This document shows positions 1 to 12,900 of a stretch of 64,000 bases of DNA, piece after piece. The DNA is from Paenibacillus thiaminolyticus (GTDB lineage Bacteria; Bacillota; Bacilli; Paenibacillales; Paenibacillaceae). Each line of letters opens with the position of its first letter. The first letter of the stretch is position 1. The position numbers and the translations under genes are program-made. Under the pieces are notes generated by a model that was not told the DNA's origin, did not search any database, and was given only the letters and a program-made list of their open reading frames with translations. Where the stretch lies: contig NZ_CP041405.1 in the NCBI RefSeq assembly GCF_007066085.1, forward strand, positions 3,135,001-3,199,000, given 5' to 3'.

Positions 1-161
1 GCGATCGACAGAAAGGTGCTCTTCCCTGAGCCGGACGGGCCGACGACGGCGACAAATTCCCCTTCATCGACTTGCAGGGACACATTTTTCAAAGCCATTA
101 CCGTCGTATCCCCTCCGCCATACTGCTTATTGATATTTTCCAATACAAGCCTGGCTGTCAT
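1..161 (-). CDS. ABC transporter ATP-binding protein, N-terminal part (HrtA-like)
   Basis: Only the first 53 codons are in the window; the gene runs off the left edge. The protein opens MTARLVLENINKQYGG and reaches a Walker A motif, GPSGSGKS, near residue 40, typical of LolD/MacB/HrtA-class exporter ATPases. Its ATG shares bases with the TAA stop of the permease gene upstream (positions 159-163), so the two are translationally coupled. It should energise that permease at the cytoplasmic membrane. The HrtA assignment rests mainly on the partner; a general MacB-type ATPase is the alternative. Confidence 0.85.
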   Translation of the reverse strand, partial: MTARLVLENINKQYGGGDTTVMALKNVSLQVDEGEFVAVVGPSGSGKSTFLSI

Positions 162-1261
162 TACTCCACCCTCCCTATCGCTTCCATGGCGTCGACCTGC
201 GCGATGCGCCGCAAGGATAACAAGGCTCCGAGCACCGACACAAGCACGAGCAGCCCCGAGTACGTGGCCAGAACCTTGCCGCCGAGCTCGAACGGCATGC
301 TGGCCGGCAATATGAAGCTAAGGCCGAAGGTCAATCCAATGCTGATCGCGACGGCGACGACCGCCAGCAGCAGCACTTGTCCGATAAGATTCCGCGCCAA
401 ATACGATGTGCTCGCCCCAATCGCCTTGATGATGCCGTACTGATTCGTTTTTTGCAAAGTAATAACATAGAAGAAAACAGCTTGCACAAAAGCGGCGATG
501 ACGACGAGGAAACCGATCATCATCGATAAAGAGCCTTGTTCTTCCTTGAAACCAGGGATGCCTGACATCGCCTCCTTCAGCGTCGCCGTCTCGACGCCAT
601 CGAAGTGGGAAGCCAGCGTATCCGGAACCGACGGGTCCCCTTGTATCGCAATCGCGTTATAAGACGGGGCTGGCCGGCCCAACGTGTCCATCATCGCATC
701 CATACTCTTCATATCCATGTAGATGACAGGCGTATGACTGAATGTCTGCCCTTCCGCAAAGCCGACGACCTTCATGGTTGCCTTCGTATCTGGGATGGTC
801 AACGTATCACCGAGCTTTACGCCATCTTTTTGCAGTGAGCGGTCAACCACCACTTCATGCGCATCGTTCACCGCCGGGGATGCCCCTTCCACGATCGGAG
901 GCATCAGCATCCCCTTCGTATCGATGGCGAACAGCGTCACATCGGACTTCCGCTCCGATCCGTCCCGGGTCAGCGTCAGCATCGTCTGCGCCAGCGGCGT
1001 TGCTTCCCGCACGCCGTCCTGCTTGGCGACTTGCGCCAATCGCTCTCTCGGCAAGGAGGAGCGCGCCAGCTTGAACTCCGAATCGGACTGGTAAACGAGG
1101 AAATCCGCCTTCATCCGCTTGATCGCGGACGCATTATCATCCGAGAGGCCGTTCGCCAGACCGGATATGATTAAGGTTAAGGAAGCAATCATGACCATAA
1201 TGAACCCGATCAGCAAAAAACGGGCTCGGGCATGCTTCAATTCCCGCATCGCTAAAAACAT
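161..1261 (-). CDS. ABC transporter permease, HrtB/FtsX-like
   Basis: A 366-residue permease with one N-terminal membrane helix, a large extracytoplasmic domain (about residues 40-240) and three C-terminal helices, the FtsX/MacB layout. It resembles staphylococcal HrtB (haem-regulated efflux permease) at several points: FISGLA-like ISGLANGL near residue 30, QYGIIKAIGA at the first C-terminal helix, and a C-terminal VDAMEAIG. The start at 1261 is chosen because GGAGGG lies eight bases upstream; a longer frame adds 19 residues without a ribosome site. It pairs with the overlapping ATPase. Haem as substrate is an inference; no HssRS sensor is visible here. Confidence 0.8.
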   Translation of the reverse strand: MFLAMRELKHARARFLLIGFIMVMIASLTLIISGLANGLSDDNASAIKRMKADFLVYQSDSEFKLARSSLPRERLAQVAKQDGVREATPLAQTMLTLTRDGSERKSDVTLFAIDTKGMLMPPIVEGASPAVNDAHEVVVDRSLQKDGVKLGDTLTIPDTKATMKVVGFAEGQTFSHTPVIYMDMKSMDAMMDTLGRPAPSYNAIAIQGDPSVPDTLASHFDGVETATLKEAMSGIPGFKEEQGSLSMMIGFLVVIAAFVQAVFFYVITLQKTNQYGIIKAIGASTSYLARNLIGQVLLLAVVAVAISIGLTFGLSFILPASMPFELGGKVLATYSGLLVLVSVLGALLSLRRIAQVDAMEAIGRVE

Positions 1262-1411
1262 GTTGTTCCCTCCTTCTCTCTTGCACGGAATGCTGGAAAC
1301 GCCGTCTGTCACAGTCAACCAGTGTCCCTCCCGCTTGTGTCAGTATAGAATATGAAAATGAACTCATCATGAACGGAACGTTACAAAAAGGAAAGCGGAC
1401 TAGATGCAGCC

Positions 1412-1457
1412 CAAAAAAGCCTTGATATGTCCGGATCGCTCCGAACGCACCAAGGCT
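1412..1457 (-). terminator. Intrinsic terminator after the amylase gene
   Basis: On the minus strand AGCCTTG (1451-1457) pairs with CAAGGCT (1418-1424), with an inner CGGAGC/GATCCG-type stem, followed by TTTTTT. It lies about 100 bases past the amylase stop. Confidence 0.6.
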
Positions 1458-1559
1458 GGTGGATAGAGATTACGCTATGGAAACACACTAAAATATATAT
1501 GTCGATGCTGGGCATCAAGGATCGAAGCAATCCGGGCAATCATGTCAACCAACCCGAGT

Positions 1560-3824
1560 CTAAGGCTGCCAGGTGTACACGGGAGTGTCGCTTGTTCCCG
1601 TCGGGTTCGATGTCGCCGTGAACGTCCGGTTCGCCCCGCCCTCCCAAGTGACATGCCCTGCCGTGTCTGTGATGATGAATTTAAACTGGAAGGTTGCCCC
1701 GGCCGGCACGCTGACCGGCAAGAACCACTCTGGATAATTCGGATTCATGAAGGAATCGAGCGCTTTATCCGGATTCCAGCCCCCCAGTTCGGCAATATCG
1801 CCGATGACATAGACATTCTGTCCCGGCTGCGTCGTCTTATTGACGTGGAAAATGACCTGCACTTGATCCCCGCCCAGCACCTGGTACCGGAACGGGTTGC
1901 TCGTCTTCCCGCCCTTCGTGACGGTAATCGCATAGTCGCCGGCCGGCACATGCGGAACAACGGCAGCGATCCGGTTATCCTGTGCGGATACGACCGTGGC
2001 CTGCTGAGAACCGAACGCGACCGTTGTCGCACCGCCCAAGCCGGTTCCATAAATATAGACGGTGTTGCCTGGCCGGCCCATCGTCGAGATGACGTCGCCG
2101 ATATGCGGTTCCGCAGGATCGGCTGGCGGATTATGCGACCAGACGCTGACCTCGCCGCCAGCGAGTGTAAAGGCCGGAATCTGAAACGCTCCGTTCTGAT
2201 TGACGACGGTCATTGCCCGGCCATATAGCAAGCCGTCCAATGCATCGGCATAGGTCCCCGCGGGAAGGGTCGTCCTCAAGGCCGGGACGGATACGGAACG
2301 ATCCGGCTGCCTGTTCACGGCGACAATGACCTGTGTGCCGAAGAACTGGCGCTTGTAGACGAGCGCATCGTCATTGCTGTACAAAATATCGGTCGTCCCG
2401 TATGCCAAGGCCTCATTGGACTGCCGCAGGGCCGACAGCTTGCCGATAAGGCGGTAGGCTACCGTCTGCTCGCTGAACGCCGGGGCCGCAGTCTGCATGA
2501 ACAAGCGGCCCGCATCCGACCCGCCATGGCCCGGATTCAAATATTGCTCCGTGCCATAATAGAGGTTCGGGATTCCGCGCGAGGTAAGCAGCACGGCCAG
2601 AGAAGCATGATAGGGCTTGTCATTCGGCTGGATATAGCGGAAGCGCGACACGTCATGATTGTCGATAAAGGTGACGGCCTGATTCACCACCGTATAGTCC
2701 GCGCTCGTCTGTACGAGCATTTGTCCGAAATCGCTCATGCTTCGGCTGAAATCGCCAAACGCTTGCCGGTTCGCATTGTAATATTCGAAGTCCAGGTTGT
2801 TGACGCCTGTCCGATCCGGGAACGTCCGGTATTCATCATACTTCGGATCAGGCCGGCCGATGAAAAATTCCCCAAAGTGGGTCACCGGACCGCCCGGAGC
2901 AGAATCGATCGCATCCTTGAATCCCTTCACAAATGCCGGGTTCATATGCAGCGTGGCATCATGGCGGAAGCCGTCGATGCCCTTCGCCTTCCAGAACTTG
3001 CCCGCCTTCTCCAAATGCTCGATGACGACGCCGTTCTCCTGGGAATAGTCGGCGAGCGAAGCCAATTCCTTATGCCGGTACCCGAATTGGGATGTATCGC
3101 TGTCCGGCCGGTCCCCTTCATGATGGAAAAAGCCGTTCATATCGTTGAGGATGTCGGCGATTCGGTTCTCCACCTTGCCGTCGCCGTTGTAATCAATTGG
3201 GTTGCCGTCCGGGTCGAACACATACTGGCCGGAGCTGTCGCGATCCGGTTCATACAGCACGCCGTCGCCGTCCGGCCGCGGGCCGGAATGGTTGGTCACG
3301 AAATCGATAACCACCTTGATCCCGTTGTCATGAAGCGCATCAACCAGCGCCGTGAAGTCCTGCATTTTTCCGAAATGAGGGTTGGTGGCGAAGTAATTCC
3401 GCGCATGGTAGCCGTGATAGGACGCATACATGCCGGCGATCAGGTTCTCCCGGTTCTCGTACGGAGCGGAGATCCATACGGCCGTAATGCCCATATTTTT
3501 GAGGTACGGGATTTTCTCCTGAATGCCTTTCCAATCGCCGCCTTGATATTTGTTCAGATCGGTTCCGTCGCCGCGTCCATCCCCATTGTCATCATTGAAC
3601 AGCTCCGGAGGCGTCCTCGGGGGAATGTTGTTCGCGGGATCTCCGTCATAGAAGCGATCCGTCAAGATCTGATAGATGACGTCCTTCGATGTCACCGGGC
3701 CTAATGATCGTCCCGACGCCGCGGCGTCTGCGGGCAGAGGATAGGCCGCCGTATAGCCAACGATCAGAGCTAGCGCCAAGAACACAGAGAATAGCTTCTT
3801 CATGAACCGATTCATTGTCATCAT
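1560..3824 (-). CDS. Secreted GH13 alpha-amylase / CGTase-like enzyme with IPT and CBM20 domains
   Basis: A 754-residue exported glucan-acting enzyme. A signal peptide (about residues 1-35: MKK, then a hydrophobic run ending ADAAA) precedes a GH13 catalytic barrel. The catalytic residues are in GFRHDA (nucleophile about Asp289), HFGEFF (acid/base about Glu319) and FIDNHD (about Asp391). After domain C come an IPT/TIG domain (about 570-640) and a C-terminal starch-binding CBM20 (about 650-754), the A-B-C-D-E order of cyclodextrin glucanotransferases. The region before the nucleophile lacks a recognisable central aromatic residue of the kind that shapes CGTase cyclisation, so a hydrolysing amylase is as likely. 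The start at 3824 follows AGAGGTG; a longer frame adds 15 residues. Confidence 0.88.
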   Translation of the reverse strand: MMTMNRFMKKLFSVFLALALIVGYTAAYPLPADAAASGRSLGPVTSKDVIYQILTDRFYDGDPANNIPPRTPPELFNDDNGDGRGDGTDLNKYQGGDWKGIQEKIPYLKNMGITAVWISAPYENRENLIAGMYASYHGYHARNYFATNPHFGKMQDFTALVDALHDNGIKVVIDFVTNHSGPRPDGDGVLYEPDRDSSGQYVFDPDGNPIDYNGDGKVENRIADILNDMNGFFHHEGDRPDSDTSQFGYRHKELASLADYSQENGVVIEHLEKAGKFWKAKGIDGFRHDATLHMNPAFVKGFKDAIDSAPGGPVTHFGEFFIGRPDPKYDEYRTFPDRTGVNNLDFEYYNANRQAFGDFSRSMSDFGQMLVQTSADYTVVNQAVTFIDNHDVSRFRYIQPNDKPYHASLAVLLTSRGIPNLYYGTEQYLNPGHGGSDAGRLFMQTAAPAFSEQTVAYRLIGKLSALRQSNEALAYGTTDILYSNDDALVYKRQFFGTQVIVAVNRQPDRSVSVPALRTTLPAGTYADALDGLLYGRAMTVVNQNGAFQIPAFTLAGGEVSVWSHNPPADPAEPHIGDVISTMGRPGNTVYIYGTGLGGATTVAFGSQQATVVSAQDNRIAAVVPHVPAGDYAITVTKGGKTSNPFRYQVLGGDQVQVIFHVNKTTQPGQNVYVIGDIAELGGWNPDKALDSFMNPNYPEWFLPVSVPAGATFQFKFIITDTAGHVTWEGGANRTFTATSNPTGTSDTPVYTWQP

Positions 3825-4130
3825 GATGGACACCTCTTCACCTATAATGGAAAGCTGGCTTGCCCTCATCGCGGTTCTTCCCTGTCTATCATGCTGAAAA
3901 AGGAAAGTTCCGCCTGGAGCGATTCATACGTGGTGCATCCGTTTCTTTTGTTTATGCCGTGAAGTCGATTATGCCATTCTAGGTCGGTATGCCGCCTTAG
4001 CTGGCTGGTGCTGAAATGATCACCTCCGCTTCTGCATTGCCGTTGCATCCAGGAACAATCTTGATTCAATGGTTTCTTATCTCATGATTACATAAATCTG
4101 TTATCGGTGTAAATGCATCTTTTCGTATGA
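3825..4130. other. Intergenic region upstream of the amylase gene
   Basis: No convincing gene. It should hold the amylase promoter, but I see no clear -35/-10 pair and no good catabolite-response element. A short minus-strand frame (3866-4069) has no family features. Confidence 0.5.
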
Positions 4131-4163
4131 AAAAAGCCCCTCTTCCTGAATGGAAAAAGGGCT
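4131..4163 (-). terminator. Intrinsic terminator after ligA
   Basis: On the minus strand AAGCCC (about 4158-4163) and an inner TTTCC pair with GGAAG and GGGCTT (about 4132-4137), followed by TTTTTTC. It starts about 20 bases past the ligA stop and closes the pcrB-pcrA-ligA unit. Confidence 0.75.
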
Positions 4164-4184
4164 TACCGTATCGCTTATGCTGTC

Positions 4185-6239
<2,055 letters not shown>

Positions 6240-6299
6240 CTAATCGTTATGAGGTTGTTATAAAAGCAAATTCTAACCGGGCAAGCGCCCGCTGTCTCG

Positions 6300-8675
6300 T
6301 TATACTTTGGTTACCGGGGCGAATGCGGCCAGCAGACGCTTGACGCCGACCGGAGCCGGGAAAGCGATCTGCAGCTCCATGTCCGTGCCTGTTCCTTTGA
6401 CGGATACGATGACGCCGGTGCCCCACTTCGCGTGCGCGACCTTGTCTCCGGCCTGATAGGAGGACGAATCGCCGTTCTGCTTCGCCTTGTCGAGCGAAGA
6501 GGTCACCGTCACTCCGCCCGGCTTGGACGAAGCCGGTGCTGTACGCTGACCGGCCGCATCGCCTGTACGGCTTGTACGGCTGCCCAAGCCGCCTGTGGAG
6601 GCGCCACTGGCGGGGCCGCTATAGCCGAGTCCGCGCCCGCCGTAGGAAGCCGCGGAATTGCCGCGGCCATAGCGGTCGAAGCGCTCGTGGCGCGCGCCTG
6701 ACGGCGACACATCCTCCTTCAGCTCGTCCGGAATCTCCCGCAGGAACCGGGACGGCGGATTCGCATTCGTCCGTCCGAAGAGCGTACGGGAACGGGCACA
6801 GGTCAAGTAGAGCTGCTCCTCGGCCCGCGTAATGCCGACATACGCCAGACGCCGCTCCTCTTCAAGCTCTTCGTTATCGCTGAAGGCCCGGCTGTGCGGG
6901 AAGACGCCTTCCTCCATCCCGATAATGAATACGTACGGGAACTCCAGCCCTTTGGCGCTGTGCATCGTCATCAGAATGACCGCATCATCCTGCTCCTCCG
7001 GCTCATTGTTCATCGAGTCGATGTCCGCGATCAGCGCCAGGTCGGTCAAGAAGGCGACGAGCGACTTGTCTTCATTCCGCTGCTCGAACTCCTGGGTGAC
7101 CGACAAGAACTCGTCGATATTCTCGAGACGGGCTTTCGATTCCAATGTATTTTCCCGCTGCAGCTCTAGCCGGTATTGGGATAGCTCCAGCATCTTCTCG
7201 GTCAGTTCCGTCACCGACAAATAATCCACCATCCGGTTCAGGCTGTCGATCATGGCGTAGAACTCGCGCAGCGCGCCCTTTGTCTTCGCGGCGATGTCGA
7301 GCCCGTCCATATTGTCGAGTACCTTCATCATCGACGTCCCCCGCTCGGCCGCCGCTTCTGCCAGCTTGGCCATCGTCGTCGCGCCGATGCCCCGCTTCGG
7401 CACGTTAATAATGCGCTCCAAGCTGATATCATCGTCGGGATTCGAGATCAGACGCAGGTAGCCGAGAATGTCTTTGATCTCTTTACGGTCGTAGAACTTG
7501 ATGCCGCCGACGATCTGATACGGAATATCGGATTTGATCAGAATTTCCTCGATGACCCGAGACTGCGCGTTCGTCCGGTATAAAATGGCATGTTTGCTGT
7601 AGGATTTCCCGTTCGCTTTGTTCTTATTGATCTCGCCGATGACGAAGTAGCCTTCGTCATGCTCCGAATCAGCCTGGTAAAGCTTGATCGGCTGCCCTTC
7701 CCCTTGATCGGTCCACAGCTTTTTCGGTTTGCGGCCGGTGTTCTGGTTGATGACATTGTTGGCGGCATTCAAAATATTCGCGGTCGAACGGTAATTTTGC
7801 TCGAGGTAGATAACCGTCGCTTCCGGATAATCCTCCTCGAAGTTCAGAATATTCGTAATGTCGGCGCCGCGCCAACGGTAAATCGACTGGTCGCTGTCCC
7901 CCACGACGCAAATATTATGATGCTTGTCCGCCAACATGCGGCACAGCATGTATTGCGCCCGGTTCGTATCCTGGTACTCGTCGACATGAATATATTTGAA
8001 TTTATTCTGATAAAAATCGAGCACCTCCGGCTCTTCCTTGAACAGTTGGATCGTTGTCATAATAAGATCGTCGAAATCAAGCGCGTTGTTGCTCTTGAGC
8101 CGCTGCTGGTACTTCGTATAGACCTTCGCCACCACGCCTTGGAAGTAGTCGCCGATGTTCTGCTCGAACCGCTTCGGCGAGAGCAGCTCGTTCTTCGCGC
8201 TGCTGATGGCGGCCTGGATGGCGCGGGGCTCGAATTTTTTGGTATCGAGGTTCAAGTCCTTCATGCAGCCCCGGATGACCGAGAGCTGGTCCGTTGAGTC
8301 CAGGATGGTGAAGTTCGACGTGAAGCCGATGCGCTCGATATCCCGGCGCAGAATGCGCACGCACATGGAGTGGAATGTCGATACCCAGATGTCGCGGCCC
8401 TCTGAGCCGACGAGCTTCGCGACCCGCTCCTGCATCTCGCGGGCCGCCTTGTTCGTGAACGTAATCGCGAGAATGGCCCAAGGCGGAGCCTTGCGCTGCG
8501 AGATGAGATAGGCGATGCGGTGCGTCAGCACGCGCGTCTTGCCGGATCCGGCGCCGGCCATAATGAGCAATGGGCCGTCCATCTTTTCAACCGCGCGGCG
8601 CTGCTCCGGATTCAGTCTCGCTATCGATTCATGGAGATCCACTCCGGGATGGGATGATTCTAAAAATTCAAACAT
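6300..8675 (-). CDS. pcrA: ATP-dependent DNA helicase PcrA
   Basis: A 791-residue superfamily 1A helicase that unwinds 3'-5', clears RecA filaments and acts in UvrABC repair and rolling-circle replication. The N terminus carries the Q motif LNPEQRRAV and Walker [15 protein letters not shown] and QNYRST follow, and motif VI is in the [12 protein letters not shown] region. A Gly/Ser/Arg-rich linker (about 655-720) precedes a short C-terminal Tudor-like tail ([20 protein letters not shown]), which in PcrA contacts RNA polymerase. The start ATG at 8675 has AAAGGAG upstream. It lies between pcrB and ligA. Confidence 0.97.
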   Translation of the reverse strand: MFEFLESSHPGVDLHESIARLNPEQRRAVEKMDGPLLIMAGAGSGKTRVLTHRIAYLISQRKAPPWAILAITFTNKAAREMQERVAKLVGSEGRDIWVSTFHSMCVRILRRDIERIGFTSNFTILDSTDQLSVIRGCMKDLNLDTKKFEPRAIQAAISSAKNELLSPKRFEQNIGDYFQGVVAKVYTKYQQRLKSNNALDFDDLIMTTIQLFKEEPEVLDFYQNKFKYIHVDEYQDTNRAQYMLCRMLADKHHNICVVGDSDQSIYRWRGADITNILNFEEDYPEATVIYLEQNYRSTANILNAANNVINQNTGRKPKKLWTDQGEGQPIKLYQADSEHDEGYFVIGEINKNKANGKSYSKHAILYRTNAQSRVIEEILIKSDIPYQIVGGIKFYDRKEIKDILGYLRLISNPDDDISLERIINVPKRGIGATTMAKLAEAAAERGTSMMKVLDNMDGLDIAAKTKGALREFYAMIDSLNRMVDYLSVTELTEKMLELSQYRLELQRENTLESKARLENIDEFLSVTQEFEQRNEDKSLVAFLTDLALIADIDSMNNEPEEQDDAVILMTMHSAKGLEFPYVFIIGMEEGVFPHSRAFSDNEELEEERRLAYVGITRAEEQLYLTCARSRTLFGRTNANPPSRFLREIPDELKEDVSPSGARHERFDRYGRGNSAASYGGRGLGYSGPASGASTGGLGSRTSRTGDAAGQRTAPASSKPGGVTVTSSLDKAKQNGDSSSYQAGDKVAHAKWGTGVIVSVKGTGTDMELQIAFPAPVGVKRLLAAFAPVTKV

Positions 8676-8830
8676 GAGGAAGTGCTCCTTTCATCCTTAC
8701 TGTCTAACCGCCTGCTAGGATTGCTTAGCGTTGGCGGCCGGATGCCGGTGCCCCTAAGCACCGGCTGTATATGCTGTCTATCATTACATGATGTCATTAG
8801 TAATGCGGTTTGGAAGGAAGGCCGCTCGCC

Positions 8831-9535
8831 TTATGGTGTAAGCCGGACGGCCTCGACCGTCCGCAGCGCGGCTTCCATGTCTTCGTACACAATGTTGCCG
8901 ACCACGACCGTATCCGCCGCTTCCGCCGCCTCACGGGCCTCCTCCTCCGTACGAATGCCGCCCCCGTAGAACAGTTGGGCGTGGCTTAGGCTTTTTCGCA
9001 CATGATGAACCAATTCCATATCGCCATACGTCCCACTGTATTCCACATAGACGACCGGCAGCCGCATCAGCTTGTCCGCCACCTGCGCATACGCTCCCGC
9101 TTCCGCCGCTGTCAGTCCGGTCTCCGCTTCCGTCAGCTTGGCCGCGGTCGCCTCGGGGTTCAATATAATGTAGCCTTCCGGGATGAGCAGCTCCCACGGA
9201 ATCATATAGCCGTACTGCTGAATCGCACGCTGATGCTGACCGATCATCCAATCCGGATTCGGCGTGTTCAGCACCATTGGGATCAAATACGTATCGAATC
9301 CAGGCACGACGGAATCCAGATTCGACACCTCCAGCGCGGCCGGCAGCTCATAACGCCGAATGCGCGACATCAGCTCCACCGTATTCTCGAACGTCACGCC
9401 GCTCGATCCGCCTACCACGATCGCGTCCGTTCCGGACAGACAGATGCGGTCCAGATCGTCGTCGCTGATATCTTTGTCGGGGTCTAATTTGAACACGTGT
9501 CGCCACGCTTCGATTGCAATCACAGGGGTATGCAC
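8831..9535 (-). CDS. pcrB: Heptaprenylglyceryl phosphate synthase PcrB
   Basis: About 234 residues, a TIM-barrel enzyme that joins heptaprenyl diphosphate to sn-glycerol-1-phosphate to make an archaeal-type ether lipid. Family signatures include GTDAIVVGGSSGVT, the YVEYSGTYGD segment and LFYGGGIRTEEEA near the C terminus. I place the start at GTG 9535 because GGAGG lies eight bases before it; the frame extends five codons to a TTG that would overlap the ribosome site. It is the first gene of the pcrB-pcrA-ligA unit and has a good promoter just upstream. Confidence 0.94.
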   Translation of the reverse strand: MHTPVIAIEAWRHVFKLDPDKDISDDDLDRICLSGTDAIVVGGSSGVTFENTVELMSRIRRYELPAALEVSNLDSVVPGFDTYLIPMVLNTPNPDWMIGQHQRAIQQYGYMIPWELLIPEGYIILNPEATAAKLTEAETGLTAAEAGAYAQVADKLMRLPVVYVEYSGTYGDMELVHHVRKSLSHAQLFYGGGIRTEEEAREAAEAADTVVVGNIVYEDMEAALRTVEAVRLTP

Positions 9536-9587
9536 GATGTTGTCCTCCAAGCTTCGAATAAACTGCTCTTCCTAGTGTACCAAATTC

Positions 9588-9616
9588 AGTCTACGAATGC
9601 AGTCAGGAGGTGTCAA
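9588..9616 (-). promoter_or_regulatory. Sigma-A-type promoter of pcrB-pcrA-ligA
   Basis: On the minus strand a perfect -35 TTGACA (9611-9616) is separated by exactly 17 bases from -10 TAGACT (9588-9593). Transcription would start about 45 bases before the pcrB GTG. Confidence 0.65.
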
Positions 9617-9714
9617 TGAGAAGAGATGCGGGTCAGTGATAGAATGTATGTTCTTATTATAATATTGTAATCAAAATTAAGGGGGAAGTCACGAGGAAGT
9701 TGGAGGGGGGGGAC

Positions 9715-9846
9715 CTAGCCGAACCATGCTTCGTATACGATGCTAATGATAATAACCCATAGCGCCACGCCTAGCAGCAGCGCAATCACCCAGCCACGGC
9801 CGGTTGCCAGATGATCGGTGTCGTTGCTTTTGTCCTGATGGTTCAT
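9715..9846 (-). CDS. Small single-pass membrane protein, 43 residues
   Basis: A polar N terminus (MNHQDKSNDTDHLATGRG) is followed by one hydrophobic helix of about 22 residues and a short tail, EAWFG. The frame is open further upstream, but GGAGGAG lies right before this ATG at 9846, which decides the start. It sits downstream of the SNF2-type helicase gene and beyond that gene's terminator, so it is probably transcribed separately. I do not recognise the family and assign no function. Confidence 0.6.
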   Translation of the reverse strand: MNHQDKSNDTDHLATGRGWVIALLLGVALWVIIISIVYEAWFG

Positions 9847-9918
9847 TTCGCCCACTCCTCCATATATTACGTATATCCTCATTGTGGACGGAACTTGCCG
9901 GGGGATATACGTAAAATA

Positions 9919-9958
9919 CAAAAACTCCCCCCCTGCAGGTTTGGTCCGGCAGGAGGCG
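9919..9958 (-). terminator. Intrinsic terminator after the SNF2-type gene
   Basis: On the minus strand CTCCTGC pairs with GCAGGGGG-AG and is followed by TTTTTG. It begins about 27 bases past the helicase stop. Confidence 0.6.
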
Positions 9959-9984
9959 AGATGGATGCTATTCCTTATTGGTAG

Positions 9985-12900
9985 TCACGTGACGCTCAGC
10001 AACTCGCGAATATCCTCTTCCGTCAAGGCGGACGAGGCGCTTCCTTCCGCATCGATTACTTCGTCAATCAGATCGCGCTTGCGCTGCTGCAGCTCTAATA
10101 TTTTCTCTTCAATCGATCCTTCGGCCACCAGACGGATCACTTGAACGACTCGCTTCTGCCCCATGCGGTGTGCTCGTCCGATCGCTTGTTCCTCCACGGC
10201 GGGGTTCCACCACAGGTCATAGAGGATGACCGTGTCCGCCCCCGTCAAGTTCAACCCGGAACCTCCCGCCTTCAGCGAGATCAGGAACAGCTCCGCTTCC
10301 CCCGCATTATAACGGTGGCACATATCCACGCGCTCTTGGGCCGGTGTCTGTCCATCCAGGTAGAAGAGAGTCCTTCCGGCGAACTCCAGCTGTTCCCGAA
10401 TCAATTGAAGCATACTGGAATACTGGGAAAAGATCAGCACTCTCCGGCCGGACGCGGTCAATTCCTCGACTTGCTCCAGCAGATGCTGCAGCTTACCCGA
10501 AGGACCGCTGTACCCTTCCACGAACAAAGCAGGATGACAGCACAGTTGGCGCAAGCGGGTAATGCCGGCTAATATTTTCATTCTGCTCTTCTGGAAGCCT
10601 TCCGTCTTCAGATCTTGCGCCGTCGTGTGCTGCAGCTTGGCCAAATAGGCAGCGTACAGCTTCTTCTGCTCCGTCGCCAGCTCCGGGTACTGCACTGATT
10701 CGATCTTGTCGGGCAGTTCGGTCAAGACATCTTTCTTCAACCGGCGCAAAATAAATGGGCGGACGATACGGGCGACCCGCTCTGCCGGAAGATCGCGGAA
10801 AGCCTTCTGGTTCGTGAACAGGCCGGGGAAGACCGCGTTGAAAATCGACCACAGCTCGTCCAGCGAATTCTCGATCGGCGTGCCTGTAAGCGCGAAGCGC
10901 CGTGCAGCGTTGATCTCGGATACCGCCTGCGCCGTCTGGGACGAAGCATTCTTAATCGCTTGCGCCTCGTCGAGAATCAGGGTGTGGAACGGCTGCTCCG
11001 CATAGAACTCGATATCCCTTCGGAGCAGCGGATAGGAGGTCACAATGACATCCGCCTCCTCCATCTCCGCCCATAGCGCGGCACGCTCTTTCTTCTGCCC
11101 TGCAACCACGAGCACGCGCAGCTGAGGAGCGAACCGGGCGCATTCCTGCGCCCAATTGTAGGTTAAGGAAGAGGGCGACACGATCAGAACGGGCTGCTTC
11201 TCTTCTGACGATTCCTGTTCCTGTTCCCGTTCCGACAGGATATAAGCGATGCTTTGCACCGTTTTGCCAAGGCCCATATCGTCGGCCAGGATACCGCCGA
11301 ACCGATAGGATGCGAGCATTTTGAGCCATTGGAAGCCTTGTGCCTGATAATCTCGCAGCTGGGCCTGAAGCCCGTCCGGCACCTCATAATCAAGTTCATC
11401 CAAGTCATTGAACCGCTTCACGAATTGACGCAAATCACGGCCAAATCGAATGCTGCCGGATACGGACGCACGCTCCGGCAGCTGTAGCGCTCGTACAGCG
11501 GGAAGCTGGATGCGGTTGCCGCGAAGGTCGGCCGCGCCCATCCCAAGGCTTTCCATCATGTCAGCGAAGCCTTGATACTCCTCCTCTTCCAGCGACAGGA
11601 AGGAGCCGTCGCGTAGCCGGAAATATTTCTTCTTCTCCACAATGCTCCGCATAATGTGCAGCAGCTCGCGCTCCTCGATCTGCTCCAATTCGAATGAAAT
11701 GTCCAGCCAATTCATATCCCCTGTAAGATCGGCGCGCACCTTCGGCTGACGCTTGCGATGGCGAACGATATTCTGCAGCGTCTGCGACAGATAGATCTCG
11801 GCTCCCTCTTCCTTTTCCAGTACAGGCAGCAAATGATACAGCACTTCATACTGCTCATCCTCCGTCTCGGACAGCCACCGCTGCCCGGTAGGCCGGAGCC
11901 CAGCCGCCTCAAGCCGCTGCAGGAGCTTCCCTTCGCGGGCGGCGTCACGAATCAGAATACAGTCTTGCTCCGCCGGGGCATCCTGTCGTTCCTCAAGCGG
12001 CTGAATCTCAATAGCCCCGTACCGGAATAGTGCCCGGGCGGTCAAGATGCCGTCGGCATAATCCACATACAGTTGAATCTGCGGTTCCGGTTCCCGGATC
12101 CGTTCACGAAGCGGCTTGGCGATGTTCACCTGGCCCAGTTCGCGCAGCGGGGGCAGCACATGCTGTACGAAGCCGTTCAACTGCTCCTCCGACATGTCCA
12201 GCTTGCCGTTCGACTGAGTTACAGACATATGAGTCAACAGATCGTGAAGCTTGTGGATCTCTTGCGGATCAAGCGGGTATACCATGCCATTCATCATCGC
12301 GCAACGATAAGACGGCAATACCGTTACATTCGCCAGCTCCCCTACGTCTAACTGATAGTTCGCCCCCGTCTTCCGGGTAATATGGAACTGGAGAGGAAGC
12401 TTGCCCTCCCCAAGTTCCATCCGGGTCCCCAGCGCCCCCAATCCTTCCAGTCTCGCATCGACATCCGGCAGCAGCCGCAGCATGTCCGCCCATTGTCGCG
12501 GATCAACGAACATGTCTTTCCGATCCGTCACAGGCAAATACCCTGCCAGATCGGAATAATACTCCCGGTAGGCTTCATCATTATGCTTCATCTGAATAAG
12601 CAGATCCAGCATCGCCCGATCTTGCTCTCCGATCTCGTGCCGCATCGGATCATACGTGAACAGCGCCGTGAATGGATGAGACTTGGCCAGTTCTACACTT
12701 TGCAGGAAGGATTTCACCTTCTGAACGACATACAGCCGCTTCACGCCGGTCCGCAATTCGATCATCACACTGGGATTTTTGAAAAATCGGTTGGTCACGA
12801 CGCGAAATGTGTATTCGAACTTTAACCGCCCTAGGCCCTGTCCTGTACTGGAGCTGTCGAGCGAACTCTCCCCCATGCCGATAGCCTGATTCATCTTGTA

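Noticed and set aside
2526..3704. 392-codon plus-strand frame opposite the amylase gene
   Set aside because: A shadow of the high-GC amylase frame; the minus-strand protein has clear GH13 motifs.
3866..4069. 67-codon minus-strand frame upstream of the amylase gene
   Set aside because: No ribosome site, odd composition (many Arg, Cys, Trp) and no motif; it lies where the amylase promoter should be.
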